Counted from the first letter of the stretch, positions 7,440-16,111 are shown. The stretch: DNA of 64,000 nucleotides from Vibrio sp. RE88 (GCF_013113835.1 NZ_VTYQ01000001.1:186001-250000); one strand, 5' to 3'. The notes: a model not told the origin generated them from the sequence alone. Translations and numbers: made by a program.

Positions 7440-8705
7440 ATGAGTGGCGGTATCATTAAAGTCTCCAGAAACACCGAACGCGCGCCGATCTGCGAGCTAT
7501 CTTCGCAAACAGTGGCGTTTTCTCATTACAACAATATTTCGGCCCAATTACCTGTCAGCCCAGAAACAGGAGAGATAATTGTTGGAGATATCAAACAACA
7601 GGCGAAACAATGCCTAGAGAACATCAAAGCGATTGTTGAAAGCATCGATCACACGCTTGAGGACGTCGTAAAGATTAACGTTTTCCTTAGAAATATAAAT
7701 GACTTAGACGCGGTCGATGAGGTCTACGCTGGCTACTTCCATCAACATCTACCTACACGTACCGCACTCGCCGTTGAAGACTTGCCGCTAAGTGATGCGT
7801 TAATTCAAATGGATGCCCTGATCTCAAATGGCGAAGGTACGGCACCACAAGCCCCTTGCGACTTGATTAAATTGTCCAGAAATACTGACAAAGCCCCAAA
7901 GAGTGCGTTATCGACACAAACAGTGGCCTTTTCTCACTACAACAATTTGTCGGCGCAATTGCCGATAGACCCAGCCACTGGCAGCCTTATTCAAGGCGGA
8001 GTGAAAGAGCAGGCTAAGCAATGCTTAACGAGCATCAAAGCCGTGATGGAAAGCATTGATGTTCCCTATGATGACATCGTTAATGTTCGAATCTATCTGA
8101 CCGATTTGGCAGATCTCGACGCCGTCAATGAGGTTTATACAACCTTCTTCCCTGACTCAGCCATCGCCCGCAGCGTCGCTTATGTGCCAGCTCGAACCAT
8201 CGTTTCTGCAAAAGCTTTACCAATGAATGCCTTGGTTCAGATGGATGTTGTCGTTTCGCATGGTGACGGCACACCACCACAAGAAGTCGAAGACAGACAC
8301 GGCATTGTCATTAGAGCCCACAATACTGACGGCGCTCCTTTCAATGCATTACACACTCACACCGTTGCGTTTTCTCACTACAACCACATCGCGGCTCAGT
8401 TACCCCTGAACCCCATGACTAATCAACTGGTAACTGGTGGCGTGAAAGAACAGACACAGCAATGCTTGAACAACATTAAAGTCATTATTGAAAGCATTGA
8501 ACATGAGATGGATGACATTGTAAAAGTGAATATTCAACTGCGTAATATTGAAGACCTGCACATCGTAGACGAAATCTACGCGGCGTATTTTGAAGGAGAT
8601 CTACCAGCAAGAACCGTCGTTGGAGTCTCTGATATTGCCATGAATGCACTGATACAAATCGACGTCGTTGTTTCAAACGGAGAAGGGACTCCTCCTAGAG
8701 GGTAA
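7440..8705 (+). CDS. Triple-domain RidA (YjgF/YER057c/UK114) protein
   Basis: A 421-residue protein made of three RidA domains, about residues 4-132, 141-278 and 287-418. Single RidA proteins are about 128 residues and form trimers that hydrolyse reactive enamine/imine intermediates from PLP enzymes; here one chain could supply all three subunits. Each domain begins with an N-T-(E/D)-x-A-P segment and TVAFSHYN. Each keeps the Arg that matches the catalytic Arg of E. coli RidA (R107 in LPTRT, R252 in VPART, R391 in LPART). The Glu further on is Asp in all three (D125, D269, D408), and the Tyr17 equivalent is absent. Domain 2 has a roughly 9-residue insertion before its Arg. AGAAGGA precedes the chosen ATG. 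Confidence 0.92.
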   Translation: MSGGIIKVSRNTERAPICELSSQTVAFSHYNNISAQLPVSPETGEIIVGDIKQQAKQCLENIKAIVESIDHTLEDVVKINVFLRNINDLDAVDEVYAGYFHQHLPTRTALAVEDLPLSDALIQMDALISNGEGTAPQAPCDLIKLSRNTDKAPKSALSTQTVAFSHYNNLSAQLPIDPATGSLIQGGVKEQAKQCLTSIKAVMESIDVPYDDIVNVRIYLTDLADLDAVNEVYTTFFPDSAIARSVAYVPARTIVSAKALPMNALVQMDVVVSHGDGTPPQEVEDRHGIVIRAHNTDGAPFNALHTHTVAFSHYNHIAAQLPLNPMTNQLVTGGVKEQTQQCLNNIKVIIESIEHEMDDIVKVNIQLRNIEDLHIVDEIYAAYFEGDLPARTVVGVSDIAMNALIQIDVVVSNGEGTPPRG

Positions 8706-8725
8706 CCGATAAGAACGACGCGTTT

Positions 8726-8754
8726 GAAAAGCCGACTAAACCAGTCGGCTTCTT
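8726..8754 (+). terminator. Terminator after the triple RidA gene
   Basis: AAAAGCCGACT, 5-nt loop, AGTCGGCTTCTT; a 7-8 bp stem followed by a T-rich tract. Confidence 0.75.
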
Positions 8755-8902
8755 ATTTTAATGCAAAGACGGTACTTAGCGTCCATACTGAAATTGGTTC
8801 AAAAACGCACCATAAAGGCGCATTTTTATCTATATCGTCACATTTTTGGTCCACATATACTGATTGAACAATCTGATATGTCAGACCTAGAGGAATGTGA
8901 TT

Positions 8903-9403
8903 ATGAATATCTTAAAAGTCGTTGAAATCAAGCGTAAATCATCTGATGTGTGGAAAATTGTTGCAGATCAGTTCGAACATGCGCACACGTGGATGGGGTT
9001 TGTTGTCGACTCCTATGCGCTGAAAGAAGGCAATGTCTTAGATGGCGCACCTGTTGCGGGTCGTGTCTGCGAGTTCACAGACAAGCCAAATGGGCTCAAA
9101 GCAAAAGAAAACATCTTGTACTTTTCAGAGCAGGATATGCGCTTTCAGTTTGATGTCGTGCCATTCAACGCTCCAAAAGTATTTCCTGTAAAGAAAAACA
9201 TTGTCACGCTCTCTGTTAAAGAAGTGTCCGCAGAAAAATGTTTGGTTACTTGGGAGTCTAATATTGAACTGTCCGCGTTTGGCTACCTAGCTTACCCATT
9301 TCTAAAATTAGGGCTATCAAAGAACTTTGGGCAAGTGTTAGATGACCTTCGACACCACATGGAAAACCAGAACCCAAGCTATAAATCCGTACATGCGATA
9401 TAA
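8903..9403 (+). CDS. SRPBCC (START-like) domain protein
   Basis: A 166-residue single-domain protein of the SRPBCC/polyketide-cyclase fold, which binds hydrophobic ligands in a helix-grip pocket. It begins MNILKVVEIKRKSSDVWKIVADQFEHAHTWM and ends with a long C-terminal helix. A paralogue lies at 33872-34369; both share the (K/N)PNG-KAKE segment, PVKKN and the closing amphipathic helix. AGAGGAA sits 7 bp before the ATG at 8903, so the GTG at 8897 is not used. It stands alone between terminators; the ligand is unknown. Confidence 0.8.
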   Translation: MNILKVVEIKRKSSDVWKIVADQFEHAHTWMGFVVDSYALKEGNVLDGAPVAGRVCEFTDKPNGLKAKENILYFSEQDMRFQFDVVPFNAPKVFPVKKNIVTLSVKEVSAEKCLVTWESNIELSAFGYLAYPFLKLGLSKNFGQVLDDLRHHMENQNPSYKSVHAI

Positions 9404-9445
9404 GGCTTAGTGCTTTTATCAAAGGCTCAGCTAACTAAACCAACA

Positions 9446-9475
9446 AAAAAGCAGCGCTATACACGCTGCTTTTTC
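9446..9475. terminator. Bidirectional terminator
   Basis: AAAAAGCAGCG / CGCTGCTTTTT with a 6-7 nt loop; A run before and T run after serve both converging genes (SRPBCC on + and CsaA-like on -). Confidence 0.88.
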
Positions 9476-9491
9476 ACCTCCCCCACAGAAT

Positions 9492-9845
9492 CTATCCCGC
9501 TCGACAGCCATTTGGCACTTCAGATTCTGGCATGGCTAGACACGGCGTTATCTTATCCTCGTAGCCAATATCAAACAGCATGCCTTGCGAGATTTCACCG
9601 GCCATTTTTCTTTCAGGAAGATTAACAACAAACAGAGCTTGTTTACCTTCAATCTCACGTGGATTTGCTCGCTCCTGTTTGATCCCCGCCAAAATTGAGC
9701 GAGTATGATCACCAAAGTCGACTGTCAGTTTCATCAGCTTATCTGATTTTTCAACTTCGCTAACTTCTGTAATTGTACCGACTCGAATATCCAGCTTGGA
9801 AAAGTCGTCATATGTAATCAAATCTTTGATTGGAGCTGGTTTCAT
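9492..9845 (-). CDS. CsaA-like tRNA-binding domain protein
   Basis: A 117-residue protein consisting of one OB-fold tRNA-binding domain (Trbp111/CsaA type): FSKLDIRVGTITEVSEVEKSDKLMKL, then RSILAGIKQ and the closing GMLFDIGYEDKITPCLA. This family includes the export-related chaperone CsaA and the C-terminal domain of methionyl-tRNA synthetase. The ATG at 9845 with AAAGGAACC upstream is preferred to a more distant start. The C-terminal PESEVPNGCRAG is typical of the family. Role inferred as RNA or protein binding. Confidence 0.88.
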   Translation of the reverse strand: MKPAPIKDLITYDDFSKLDIRVGTITEVSEVEKSDKLMKLTVDFGDHTRSILAGIKQERANPREIEGKQALFVVNLPERKMAGEISQGMLFDIGYEDKITPCLAMPESEVPNGCRAG

Positions 9846-9956
9846 ATATTGGTTCCTTTGTATTCGTCTCAACATCACTACTAATACTCGAATTTGGCCT
9901 TCAACAAATTGATATTCATAACAAACGCCGCAAATCGTTATGTCCCTGATGCCTCT

Positions 9957-10820
9957 TTATAAGCTCAACGAGTGTACCACTATACCGTAAGCCGCAATCA
10001 CCACGATACTTACCATGGTTTCTACCGAAATTCTTGCCGCACTCGTTCCTGTGCCCAGATAGGAGGTTTCCAGGACAATAATGTTAGCAGCAGGAGGAAG
10101 TAGACAGATTAAAAACAGCCACGGCAGTTGTTGATACACAATCTCTGAGTTTGATATTTGGCTGATGCCAAAAACGACAAGAACCACTGTAGTCAATATC
10201 AAAATTCTAAATGCATAAGACTTGGTATAAGCCAACACATCGCTTTTCTTTAAACTTGTTTCAGAAAGCCAAATACCAAGTATCATCATGCCTAAAAAGC
10301 TCATCAGGAATTTGGACACGAGATACATATGGTATCCGTATACTTCGATATCGCTCCCAACTGGAATCAACAAACAACCAATAAGTAAAGCAATCACCGG
10401 TGGCGAACTCAGAATCTTTAAAACCGAGAATGCCTCTTTTTTTAAATAGTTCGCGCCAATTGAGTTACCAACAATGGAGCTTCCAATATACGCAGCTAAT
10501 ACGAATCTAGCAGCTTCATCCCCCAGCAATGTGTGGGCAATTGGCAAACCCAACCAACCTATATTCAGATAGCAAAAACATAAACTTCGAATTGCATCTT
10601 TTCCCATCCAGTGTCGGCAAGCGAATATCGCTAGCATAGACACCATCGTCAATGCGATAACCCATGCCATTTCCTCTAAATGAAGGGAGATGTTCCAGAT
10701 GATAATTAAAGGTATCACTATCTTAGTGAGTACGAGAGATGAAAACGTTTTGACGTTTAACTGCCTTTTGCCAATCAGAATTCCCACAAGCAAATAGATA
10801 AAAGGGAGCAAAGTTGCCAT
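9957..10820 (-). CDS. AEC family (auxin efflux carrier-like) permease
   Basis: A 287-residue inner-membrane protein with about nine or ten hydrophobic segments. The N-terminal LVGILIGKRQLNVKTFSSLVLTKIVIPLIIIWNI and the Asn-rich helix-break segments (NIGWLGLPIAH; PPAANIIVLET) fit the AEC/Mem_trans family, whose bacterial members export or import organic acids. The length is slightly short of the usual 300-320. It starts 2 nt after the stop of the upstream FAD-protein gene, so the two are translationally coupled and probably handle one metabolite. Confidence 0.75.
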   Translation of the reverse strand: MATLLPFIYLLVGILIGKRQLNVKTFSSLVLTKIVIPLIIIWNISLHLEEMAWVIALTMVSMLAIFACRHWMGKDAIRSLCFCYLNIGWLGLPIAHTLLGDEAARFVLAAYIGSSIVGNSIGANYLKKEAFSVLKILSSPPVIALLIGCLLIPVGSDIEVYGYHMYLVSKFLMSFLGMMILGIWLSETSLKKSDVLAYTKSYAFRILILTTVVLVVFGISQISNSEIVYQQLPWLFLICLLPPAANIIVLETSYLGTGTSAARISVETMVSIVVIAAYGIVVHSLSL

Positions 10821-10822
10821 TA

Positions 10823-12277
10823 CTAAACCACCACCTTATGTTCAGTTGCCCATGCTTCCGCTCGCTTCGCCCACTGATGAGCCCATTTTTCTGAACATTG
10901 AGCGTTAAACCAAAATGCATTAGTGGAGAACAAAACGCCCTTGTTTAGTGGCCCAATGTTATATAAACCACTGACCTCATTACGACTGGAAGATACTTCA
11001 AAAGTTTTAGGGTTTATATAAATACCACCACATGGGTGCGGCTCGACATATCCTTCACTAATCAATTGATCTAACAAAGGACTGACTGAATTACGTATTA
11101 CTGGACTACCGCCTGTACCATCCCACAACATTCGTGACTCCATGGTACCTCTTACAGTAGGAACCCGAAATACACCATTCTCATAAGTTGGTTTAGATGT
11201 TGCCTTAAAGAACTCGAGCCTTTCCTCGTCAACCGCATTACCCAACTGGCTAAATGAACTCATCGGAATAGGATGGCGCCACGCAGCCCAAAGAGAGCCA
11301 AAACAGGAGACAAACTGATATTTCTCTTGTATTGGCATCGCCTTCCAAAACTTATGAAACCAATACCTTGTGGATACTAATACATCTTGCCAAGGTAAGT
11401 CGGCATTAGCAGCACGGTCCTCCAAATACCTAAAGTATTCTGCTTGTTTTCCTGTGCGTAACAAACGGAACGCCGTCTTGAATTCGCTTTCATTTTGAAG
11501 TGAGCGATGTTCTTTCAAAAGCAATTTCATAAAAGCTTTTAGAGGAGATAAATGGTTTTCTCTAAGTAAGGAGTTCCAAGTTAAATGTTTTGGTGCATAT
11601 AGATGTTTTTCACTCAAACAGGTTGGCGCTAATCCATTTCTTGAAAAGATATTTGCTCTCGCATTCTTTGATTTATCAAGATGCCGAAACGCATCTACCG
11701 CTGTCAGACCAGAGCCCGCTATTAGAACTGGTTCATTAACTGTTTGATTATATTGGGTGTGATGATTGATAAACCCTGGTAGCTCTTCTAGATCGGAGAA
11801 GTTGGAAGAATTGAGAGATCCCAAGCATAAAACAATTTCACGAGCTTTAATCAATTCTCCATCTTGAAGAGCTAGCTCAAACACACCTTCAACGTACTCT
11901 AACGAAAGCACATCTCGTTGGACCTCGTGGAGGTTGAGTAGGCCAGTAGCTTGGATATCGCTGTAAACATACTCCAGATATTTAGCGAACGTGACTCTAG
12001 TCGGCCACCTTGAATCCATTGCATTTTGCTCACGCAACCAATGCCAAAACCCGTTGGGCTCTACAACTGACGGCGACATTAACTCTGGTGGTGTGTTTAC
12101 TATATGTATTGGCGATGCATCCCCAAAGGCTTTGCCTTTAGCAAAACTTTTTTGATTATTGAATATGGCGATGTTTGGTTTTAGGTGACGTTTCGTAAAA
12201 ACTTCATTCTGTATTTCATTTAATAAACCAACACCACTAGCACCAAAACCAATGATTGCGATATCAAAAACTTCCAT
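10823..12277 (-). CDS. FAD/NAD(P)-binding oxidoreductase-like protein
   Basis: A 484-residue cytoplasmic protein. It opens with a dinucleotide-binding fold (FDIAIIGFGASGVGLLNEI, GxGxxG) and has a second glycine-rich segment PVLIAGSGLTAVDAFRHL at about residue 180, as in the FAD-NAD(P)-binding families near lysine/ornithine monooxygenase. The GKAFG..SPIHIVNTPPELMSP segment is typical of the YdhS-like group (NAD_binding_9). GAGGTATAA precedes the ATG. The gene is AT-richer than its neighbours and is coupled to an AEC permease. The substrate is unknown. Confidence 0.8.
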   Translation of the reverse strand: MEVFDIAIIGFGASGVGLLNEIQNEVFTKRHLKPNIAIFNNQKSFAKGKAFGDASPIHIVNTPPELMSPSVVEPNGFWHWLREQNAMDSRWPTRVTFAKYLEYVYSDIQATGLLNLHEVQRDVLSLEYVEGVFELALQDGELIKAREIVLCLGSLNSSNFSDLEELPGFINHHTQYNQTVNEPVLIAGSGLTAVDAFRHLDKSKNARANIFSRNGLAPTCLSEKHLYAPKHLTWNSLLRENHLSPLKAFMKLLLKEHRSLQNESEFKTAFRLLRTGKQAEYFRYLEDRAANADLPWQDVLVSTRYWFHKFWKAMPIQEKYQFVSCFGSLWAAWRHPIPMSSFSQLGNAVDEERLEFFKATSKPTYENGVFRVPTVRGTMESRMLWDGTGGSPVIRNSVSPLLDQLISEGYVEPHPCGGIYINPKTFEVSSSRNEVSGLYNIGPLNKGVLFSTNAFWFNAQCSEKWAHQWAKRAEAWATEHKVVV

Positions 12278-12430
12278 TTATACCTCAAATAGAACTATCA
12301 GCTAGTCGAATGAATTGAGGATTTTATAAAATTAACATCAATATGCAACAAGTTTGTATAAAATTGGTTTTATTTTTGAAAACATAACTTTGGATATGTG
12401 TAACAAACCGAAAGAGTAGACTTCCATAAC

Positions 12431-12453
12431 AAAAAGCAGCTCAAAAGAGCTGC
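12431..12453 (-). terminator. Terminator after the quinone oxidoreductase-like gene
   Basis: On the minus strand GCAGCTC, 4-nt loop, GAGCTGC then TTTTT; 10 bp beyond the stop at 12463. Confidence 0.82.
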
Positions 12454-12462
12454 AAGCCAAAT

Positions 12463-13407
12463 CTAATATTTCAATTTCGGATCAACGGTCAGCACAATTT
12501 TTCCAACCGCTTTGTGCTGTTCAGAACGTTTATGGGCGAGTTGGATGTCCTCAAGTGGATAAACCGTATCTCTCGGGATGGTTAACTGGTTTTCATTGAA
12601 CAAGCTGAGTACATTACTAAGATCATCAGCGTTGTTTTCGACCCACATTCTAGTGAACGAAATACCATAAATGCCAACTTCACCTTCAGAGAGCTCATCA
12701 AAGGTGGAGACAATTCGGCCACCTGGTTTAACACAGGAAACCGTGCGATGAAGCAGATAAGCACCTGCTTTCGCGACAAAAGCCAGATCGAACCTCATCG
12801 TCGAGTGCCAATCGGTCTGGCTTTCATCGTGCACTTCGTCTGCCCCTAATGTTTTTATGTAGTCCAGCTTAGCTTGAGAGGCCGTGGCGACGACATAAGC
12901 CCCGGCAGCCTTGGCTATTTGCACCGCAAGTGACCCAACACCACCGGAAGCATTATGGATAAGAACAGCTTGCCCCTGCTTGATGTGACCATGCGTATGT
13001 AACCCTTGCCACGCAGTGACAGAGGCCAATGGCAAAGCGGCCGCATCGATAAAACTCATTTGCTCTGGTTTTGCCACAACGAGATCCGCGTTCACCGCAA
13101 TGTATTCGGCGTTGGTGCCCTGTTCCGAGATAGGAGTGAAAGAGAGCACCTTGTCACCTGGCTTAAACCTATTCACTTCGTCACCAACTTGCTCAATAAC
13201 ACCGGAGCAATCCCAGCCCAATACCAGTGGCAACGCAAGGGTATCACTGTCGGCCATCATGCCATTGCGAATATGGAAATCGACCGGGTTAACACCCGAT
13301 GCCACGATTTTTATCAATACCTGATTGGATGATGGCTCTGGCTTATCCAACTGACCAACATTGAGTTGAGTGATATCTCCATATTGTTTGATGAATGCTG
13401 CTTTCAT
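12463..13407 (-). CDS. NADP-dependent zinc-free alcohol dehydrogenase / quinone oxidoreductase family
   Basis: A 314-residue medium-chain dehydrogenase/reductase. It has the N-terminal GroES-like domain (GVNPVDFHIRNGMM, LGWDCSGVIEQVGDEV) and a Rossmann domain (LIHNASGGVGSLAVQIAKAAGAYVVATAS) for NADPH. The structural and catalytic zinc Cys ligands of true alcohol dehydrogenases are absent, matching quinone oxidoreductases. The start at 13407 follows AAGGAAAAAAGT and begins the usual MKAAFIKQYG. It is divergent from a LysR gene across about 105 bp, so the LysR protein likely controls it. Confidence 0.9.
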   Translation of the reverse strand: MKAAFIKQYGDITQLNVGQLDKPEPSSNQVLIKIVASGVNPVDFHIRNGMMADSDTLALPLVLGWDCSGVIEQVGDEVNRFKPGDKVLSFTPISEQGTNAEYIAVNADLVVAKPEQMSFIDAAALPLASVTAWQGLHTHGHIKQGQAVLIHNASGGVGSLAVQIAKAAGAYVVATASQAKLDYIKTLGADEVHDESQTDWHSTMRFDLAFVAKAGAYLLHRTVSCVKPGGRIVSTFDELSEGEVGIYGISFTRMWVENNADDLSNVLSLFNENQLTIPRDTVYPLEDIQLAHKRSEQHKAVGKIVLTVDPKLKY

Positions 13408-13513
13408 ACTTTTTTCCTTATCTGTGATGAGAACAGCTTCAGTATTCAACTAATAACCTATTTCTTCTAATTAATAGTTGATATAAACGTTATTCCAAAC
13501 AGGAATGAGTTGT

Positions 13514-14437
13514 ATGGCTAAAACTGATTTAAATCTGATAGTTATCTTTGACGCAATCATGCGTGAGCAGTCGATCACCATTGCAGCAGAGCAGTTAGCA
13601 ATGACCCAACCTTCTGTGTCGAAAGCCGTATCTCGGATGCGCTACGCATGGAAGGATCCTCTGTTTATCAAACATGGGCGAGGAGTCACGCCCACTCCTT
13701 ACGCAAGGCAGCTATGGCAAGAAGTCGCGGAACCTCTCAATAAGATCAGCCATACCGTTTCTCCACCTAAGTTCGATCCTATGACTTCTTCAACTCAGCT
13801 TAGGGTAGCGTTAACCGACGGCATCAGCAGTCTTTTCTGGCCACGATTGCGAGCGATCATCGAGGACAGCGCCCGAGCTATAGATTTATATGCCGTCCCT
13901 TTTCAAGGAAATGGACAAAAATTGCTGCTGGAAGCCGAAGTGGATCTTGTCTTGGATTACTACCCTACGACTCACGAGCAAATTTCAGTTCAGCACCTTT
14001 ACGACAACCACTTTACCTGTGTCATGAGGCCAGATCATCCACTCGCAGACCGTGCGCTTTCGCTGGAAGATTTTTGTGGGGCAGACCATTTGTTGGTCTC
14101 ACTTTCTGGTGATCCAAGTGGCGCTGTGGATTCTACACTGGCTCTCAAAGGACTCCAGCGACGCGTCGCCATGACCGTCAATAGTTTTTCAGGTGCCATG
14201 GACTTATTGGAAGAGTCCAATCTGATCAGTGTTCTGCCGTTTACCGTGGCCAGCAAAGCAATAGAGAAAGGGAGGCTGATTCAAAAGCCAATGCCAATTT
14301 CTGTCCCATCTCCTACCATTTCCGTCGCTTGGCACCGAAGAAATCAGCATAACCGAGCTCTGAAATGGCTAATTAACGAAGTCGAGGCGATCGTTTCAAC
14401 AGAGACCCATGTGTTTGCCAGCGGAGTAACTGGTTAG
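13514..14437 (+). CDS. LysR family transcriptional regulator
   Basis: A 307-residue LysR protein: N-terminal helix-turn-helix (LNLIVIFDAIMREQSITIAAEQLAMTQPSVSKAVSRMR) and a periplasmic-binding-like effector domain. The ATG at 13514 has AGGA 9 bp upstream; an in-frame ATG at 13505 abuts the AGGA and is less likely. It is divergent from the quinone-oxidoreductase-like gene, the usual layout for a LysR regulator and its target. The effector is unknown. A Cu/Zn permease gene follows on the same strand but has its own dyad-containing upstream region. Confidence 0.92.
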   Translation: MAKTDLNLIVIFDAIMREQSITIAAEQLAMTQPSVSKAVSRMRYAWKDPLFIKHGRGVTPTPYARQLWQEVAEPLNKISHTVSPPKFDPMTSSTQLRVALTDGISSLFWPRLRAIIEDSARAIDLYAVPFQGNGQKLLLEAEVDLVLDYYPTTHEQISVQHLYDNHFTCVMRPDHPLADRALSLEDFCGADHLLVSLSGDPSGAVDSTLALKGLQRRVAMTVNSFSGAMDLLEESNLISVLPFTVASKAIEKGRLIQKPMPISVPSPTISVAWHRRNQHNRALKWLINEVEAIVSTETHVFASGVTG

Positions 14438-14486
14438 CGAAAAAAACATTCCTACTAACTGATTGATATTATTAGACATGCTTTTT

Positions 14487-14506
14487 ATTTCGATTTTTAT
14501 CGAAAT
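14487..14506. promoter_or_regulatory. Perfect 8-4-8 dyad, candidate ArsR operator
   Basis: ATTTCGATTTTTATCGAAAT, a perfect 8-bp inverted repeat with TTTT spacer, about 100 bp before the permease start. The imperfect dyad before the ArsR/SigZ genes at 5637-5656 is the same length and identical at 16 of 20 positions. Confidence 0.55.
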
Positions 14507-14530
14507 ATTTTTCTTGATCATTTGTTTTTT

Positions 14531-14558
14531 ATTTCTATAATTCGAGAAAAATAGAAAT
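14531..14558. promoter_or_regulatory. Second dyad upstream of the Cu/Zn permease
   Basis: ATTTCTAT and ATAGAAAT, perfect 8-bp arms separated by 12 bp, between the first dyad and the permease start. It could overlap the core promoter or form a second binding site; its half-site resembles but is not identical to the upstream dyad. Confidence 0.35.
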
Positions 14559-14607
14559 GAATTTGAAAGTGTTCAGATTCATAAAACCCGAATTTTGGAG
14601 TCACCTT

Positions 14608-15687
14608 ATGAACAATGAATTTATGTCCATGGCCAGTGAAGCGCTCGATATGTTTGCTTTTCTCGCGACTGAGCTGATCATTCTGTTTCTTGCCATCAGC
14701 TATATCGTTGGCGTGTTGCAAGAGTTCCTTACACCAGAAAAGATCCAGTCGATCCTGAGCTCACGGAATGGCAAAGGCTATGTCGTAGCAGCACTACTGG
14801 GCGCCATCACGCCGTTCTGTTCTTGCTCAACCATTCCTTTCCTCAAAGGTCTGCTTCGAGCGCGTGCAGGATTCGGCCCTATGATGGTCTTCCTGTTTGG
14901 TAGCCCATTGCTTAATCCAGTGATCATTGGCTTGTTTGTCGTGACCTTTGGTTGGAAAGTCGCCCTGTTCTACTTCATGATCGCTATGGTTGTATCTGTT
15001 GTCGCGGGCTACGCACTAGAGAAACTCGGTTTTGAACGTTACGTAAAACCGGAGGCGTATCAGGCGGCAGAAGCCAGCAGCTGTGGAACAAGCTGTGGTG
15101 AAAGCAAACCTGAACCGAAGAAAGAGAGCACATGTGGGACATCCAGCTGTGGTGAACCAGCGCCAGCAATGGCAAAAGAATCCAGCTGCGGCGCAAGTGC
15201 AGAACCATCAATCGGTGTTGCAAGTTGCTCAGCAGACGGCAGTGCAACCGCGACTTTAGTTGAAGAGCGTAAGCCAAATCGCTGGGTGAAAATCTGGCAC
15301 TCAACATGGAAAGACTTTAAGCAAGTATTCCCGTACCTAATGCTGGGCATTGCGATCGGCTCATTTATTTACGGATTTATTCCAACAGACTTGATTGCAG
15401 AATACGCAGGCGCGGGCAAGTGGTATGCGATTCCAGTTGCCGCCATCATCGGTATCCCACTGTACATTCGTGCTGAAGCGGTGATTCCTCTAAGTGCTGC
15501 ACTGGTACAAAAAGGGATGGCGCTGGGTTCTGTGATGGCACTGATCATCGGCAGCGCAGGCGCAAGCTTAACAGAAGTAATTTTGCTTAAATCTATCTTT
15601 AAAAATCAGATGATTGCTGCATTCCTGACTGTCATCCTAAGCATGGCGATCGGCGCTGGCTTCCTATACAGCTACCTGTTTGCTTAA
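14608..15687 (+). CDS. SO_0444-type Cu/Zn efflux permease (DUF318 family)
   Basis: A 359-residue inner-membrane permease with about eight helices. The family signature AALLGAITPFCSCSTIPFLKGLLRARAGFGPMMVFLFGSPLLNP, with the CSCS Cys pair inside the membrane, is clear, as is its mirror GIPLYIRAEAVIPLSAALVQKG in the second half. Between the halves is a cytoplasmic linker (about residues 155-210) with repeated SSCGTSCGE, STCGTSSCGE and SSCGAS units, about nine Cys, probably metal binding. GGAG sits 7 bp before the ATG at 14608, so the upstream ATG at 14557 is rejected. Two dyads precede it; one matches the dyad before the ArsR gene at 5613. Confidence 0.85.
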   Translation: MNNEFMSMASEALDMFAFLATELIILFLAISYIVGVLQEFLTPEKIQSILSSRNGKGYVVAALLGAITPFCSCSTIPFLKGLLRARAGFGPMMVFLFGSPLLNPVIIGLFVVTFGWKVALFYFMIAMVVSVVAGYALEKLGFERYVKPEAYQAAEASSCGTSCGESKPEPKKESTCGTSSCGEPAPAMAKESSCGASAEPSIGVASCSADGSATATLVEERKPNRWVKIWHSTWKDFKQVFPYLMLGIAIGSFIYGFIPTDLIAEYAGAGKWYAIPVAAIIGIPLYIRAEAVIPLSAALVQKGMALGSVMALIIGSAGASLTEVILLKSIFKNQMIAAFLTVILSMAIGAGFLYSYLFA

Positions 15688-15704
15688 TGTGATAAAAGGA
15701 AATC

Positions 15705-15738
15705 AAAAAGGGGACACGCCATGCGTATCCCCTTTTTT
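15705..15738. terminator. Bidirectional terminator
   Basis: AAAAAGGGGA and TCCCCTTTTT, 10-bp arms around a 13-nt loop, between the converging permease and SnoaL-like genes. Confidence 0.82.
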
Positions 15739-15739
15739 A

Positions 15740-16111
15740 TTATCGTTCGCCCAGCACTTCGAATTCATCGTAAGTTAAGCGAGCTTTACCATCTTCTTGC
15801 AGTGTCCACACTTCTTTATGTACCACACCGAATGCTTTGTTCATCGTCCACTTTGACGACAAGATATAGTTATTGTCATCGACTTTTTCCCACGTTGTAT
15901 CTGTGTAAGATACATCGCTAAAGCCTTGGTCAATGATGTTTTGCCAAAACGCCTGAATTTGCTCGCGACCTTCAAACGTACCAAATGGCTTGGCGATCAT
16001 GGTTGTGCCTTCGGCGTATTGCTCTGCACACTCTTTTGCGTCCTGACGGTTAAATGCTGCTTTCCACGCGTCGATACCTGCCTGACACGCTTCTAATACT
16101 GACTGACTCAT
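15740..16111 (-). CDS. SnoaL/NTF2-like domain protein
   Basis: A 123-residue protein of the cone-shaped NTF2/SnoaL fold: an N-terminal helix pair (ACQAGIDAWKAAFNRQDAKECAEQYAEGTTMIAKPFGTFEGREQIQAFWQNII) then a strand-rich half. Members include ketosteroid isomerase-like enzymes and stress-related small proteins; nothing here fixes the ligand. AAGGAGAAACACA precedes the ATG. It is divergent from a LysR gene 100 bp away, which likely regulates it. Confidence 0.83.
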   Translation of the reverse strand: MSQSVLEACQAGIDAWKAAFNRQDAKECAEQYAEGTTMIAKPFGTFEGREQIQAFWQNIIDQGFSDVSYTDTTWEKVDDNNYILSSKWTMNKAFGVVHKEVWTLQEDGKARLTYDEFEVLGER

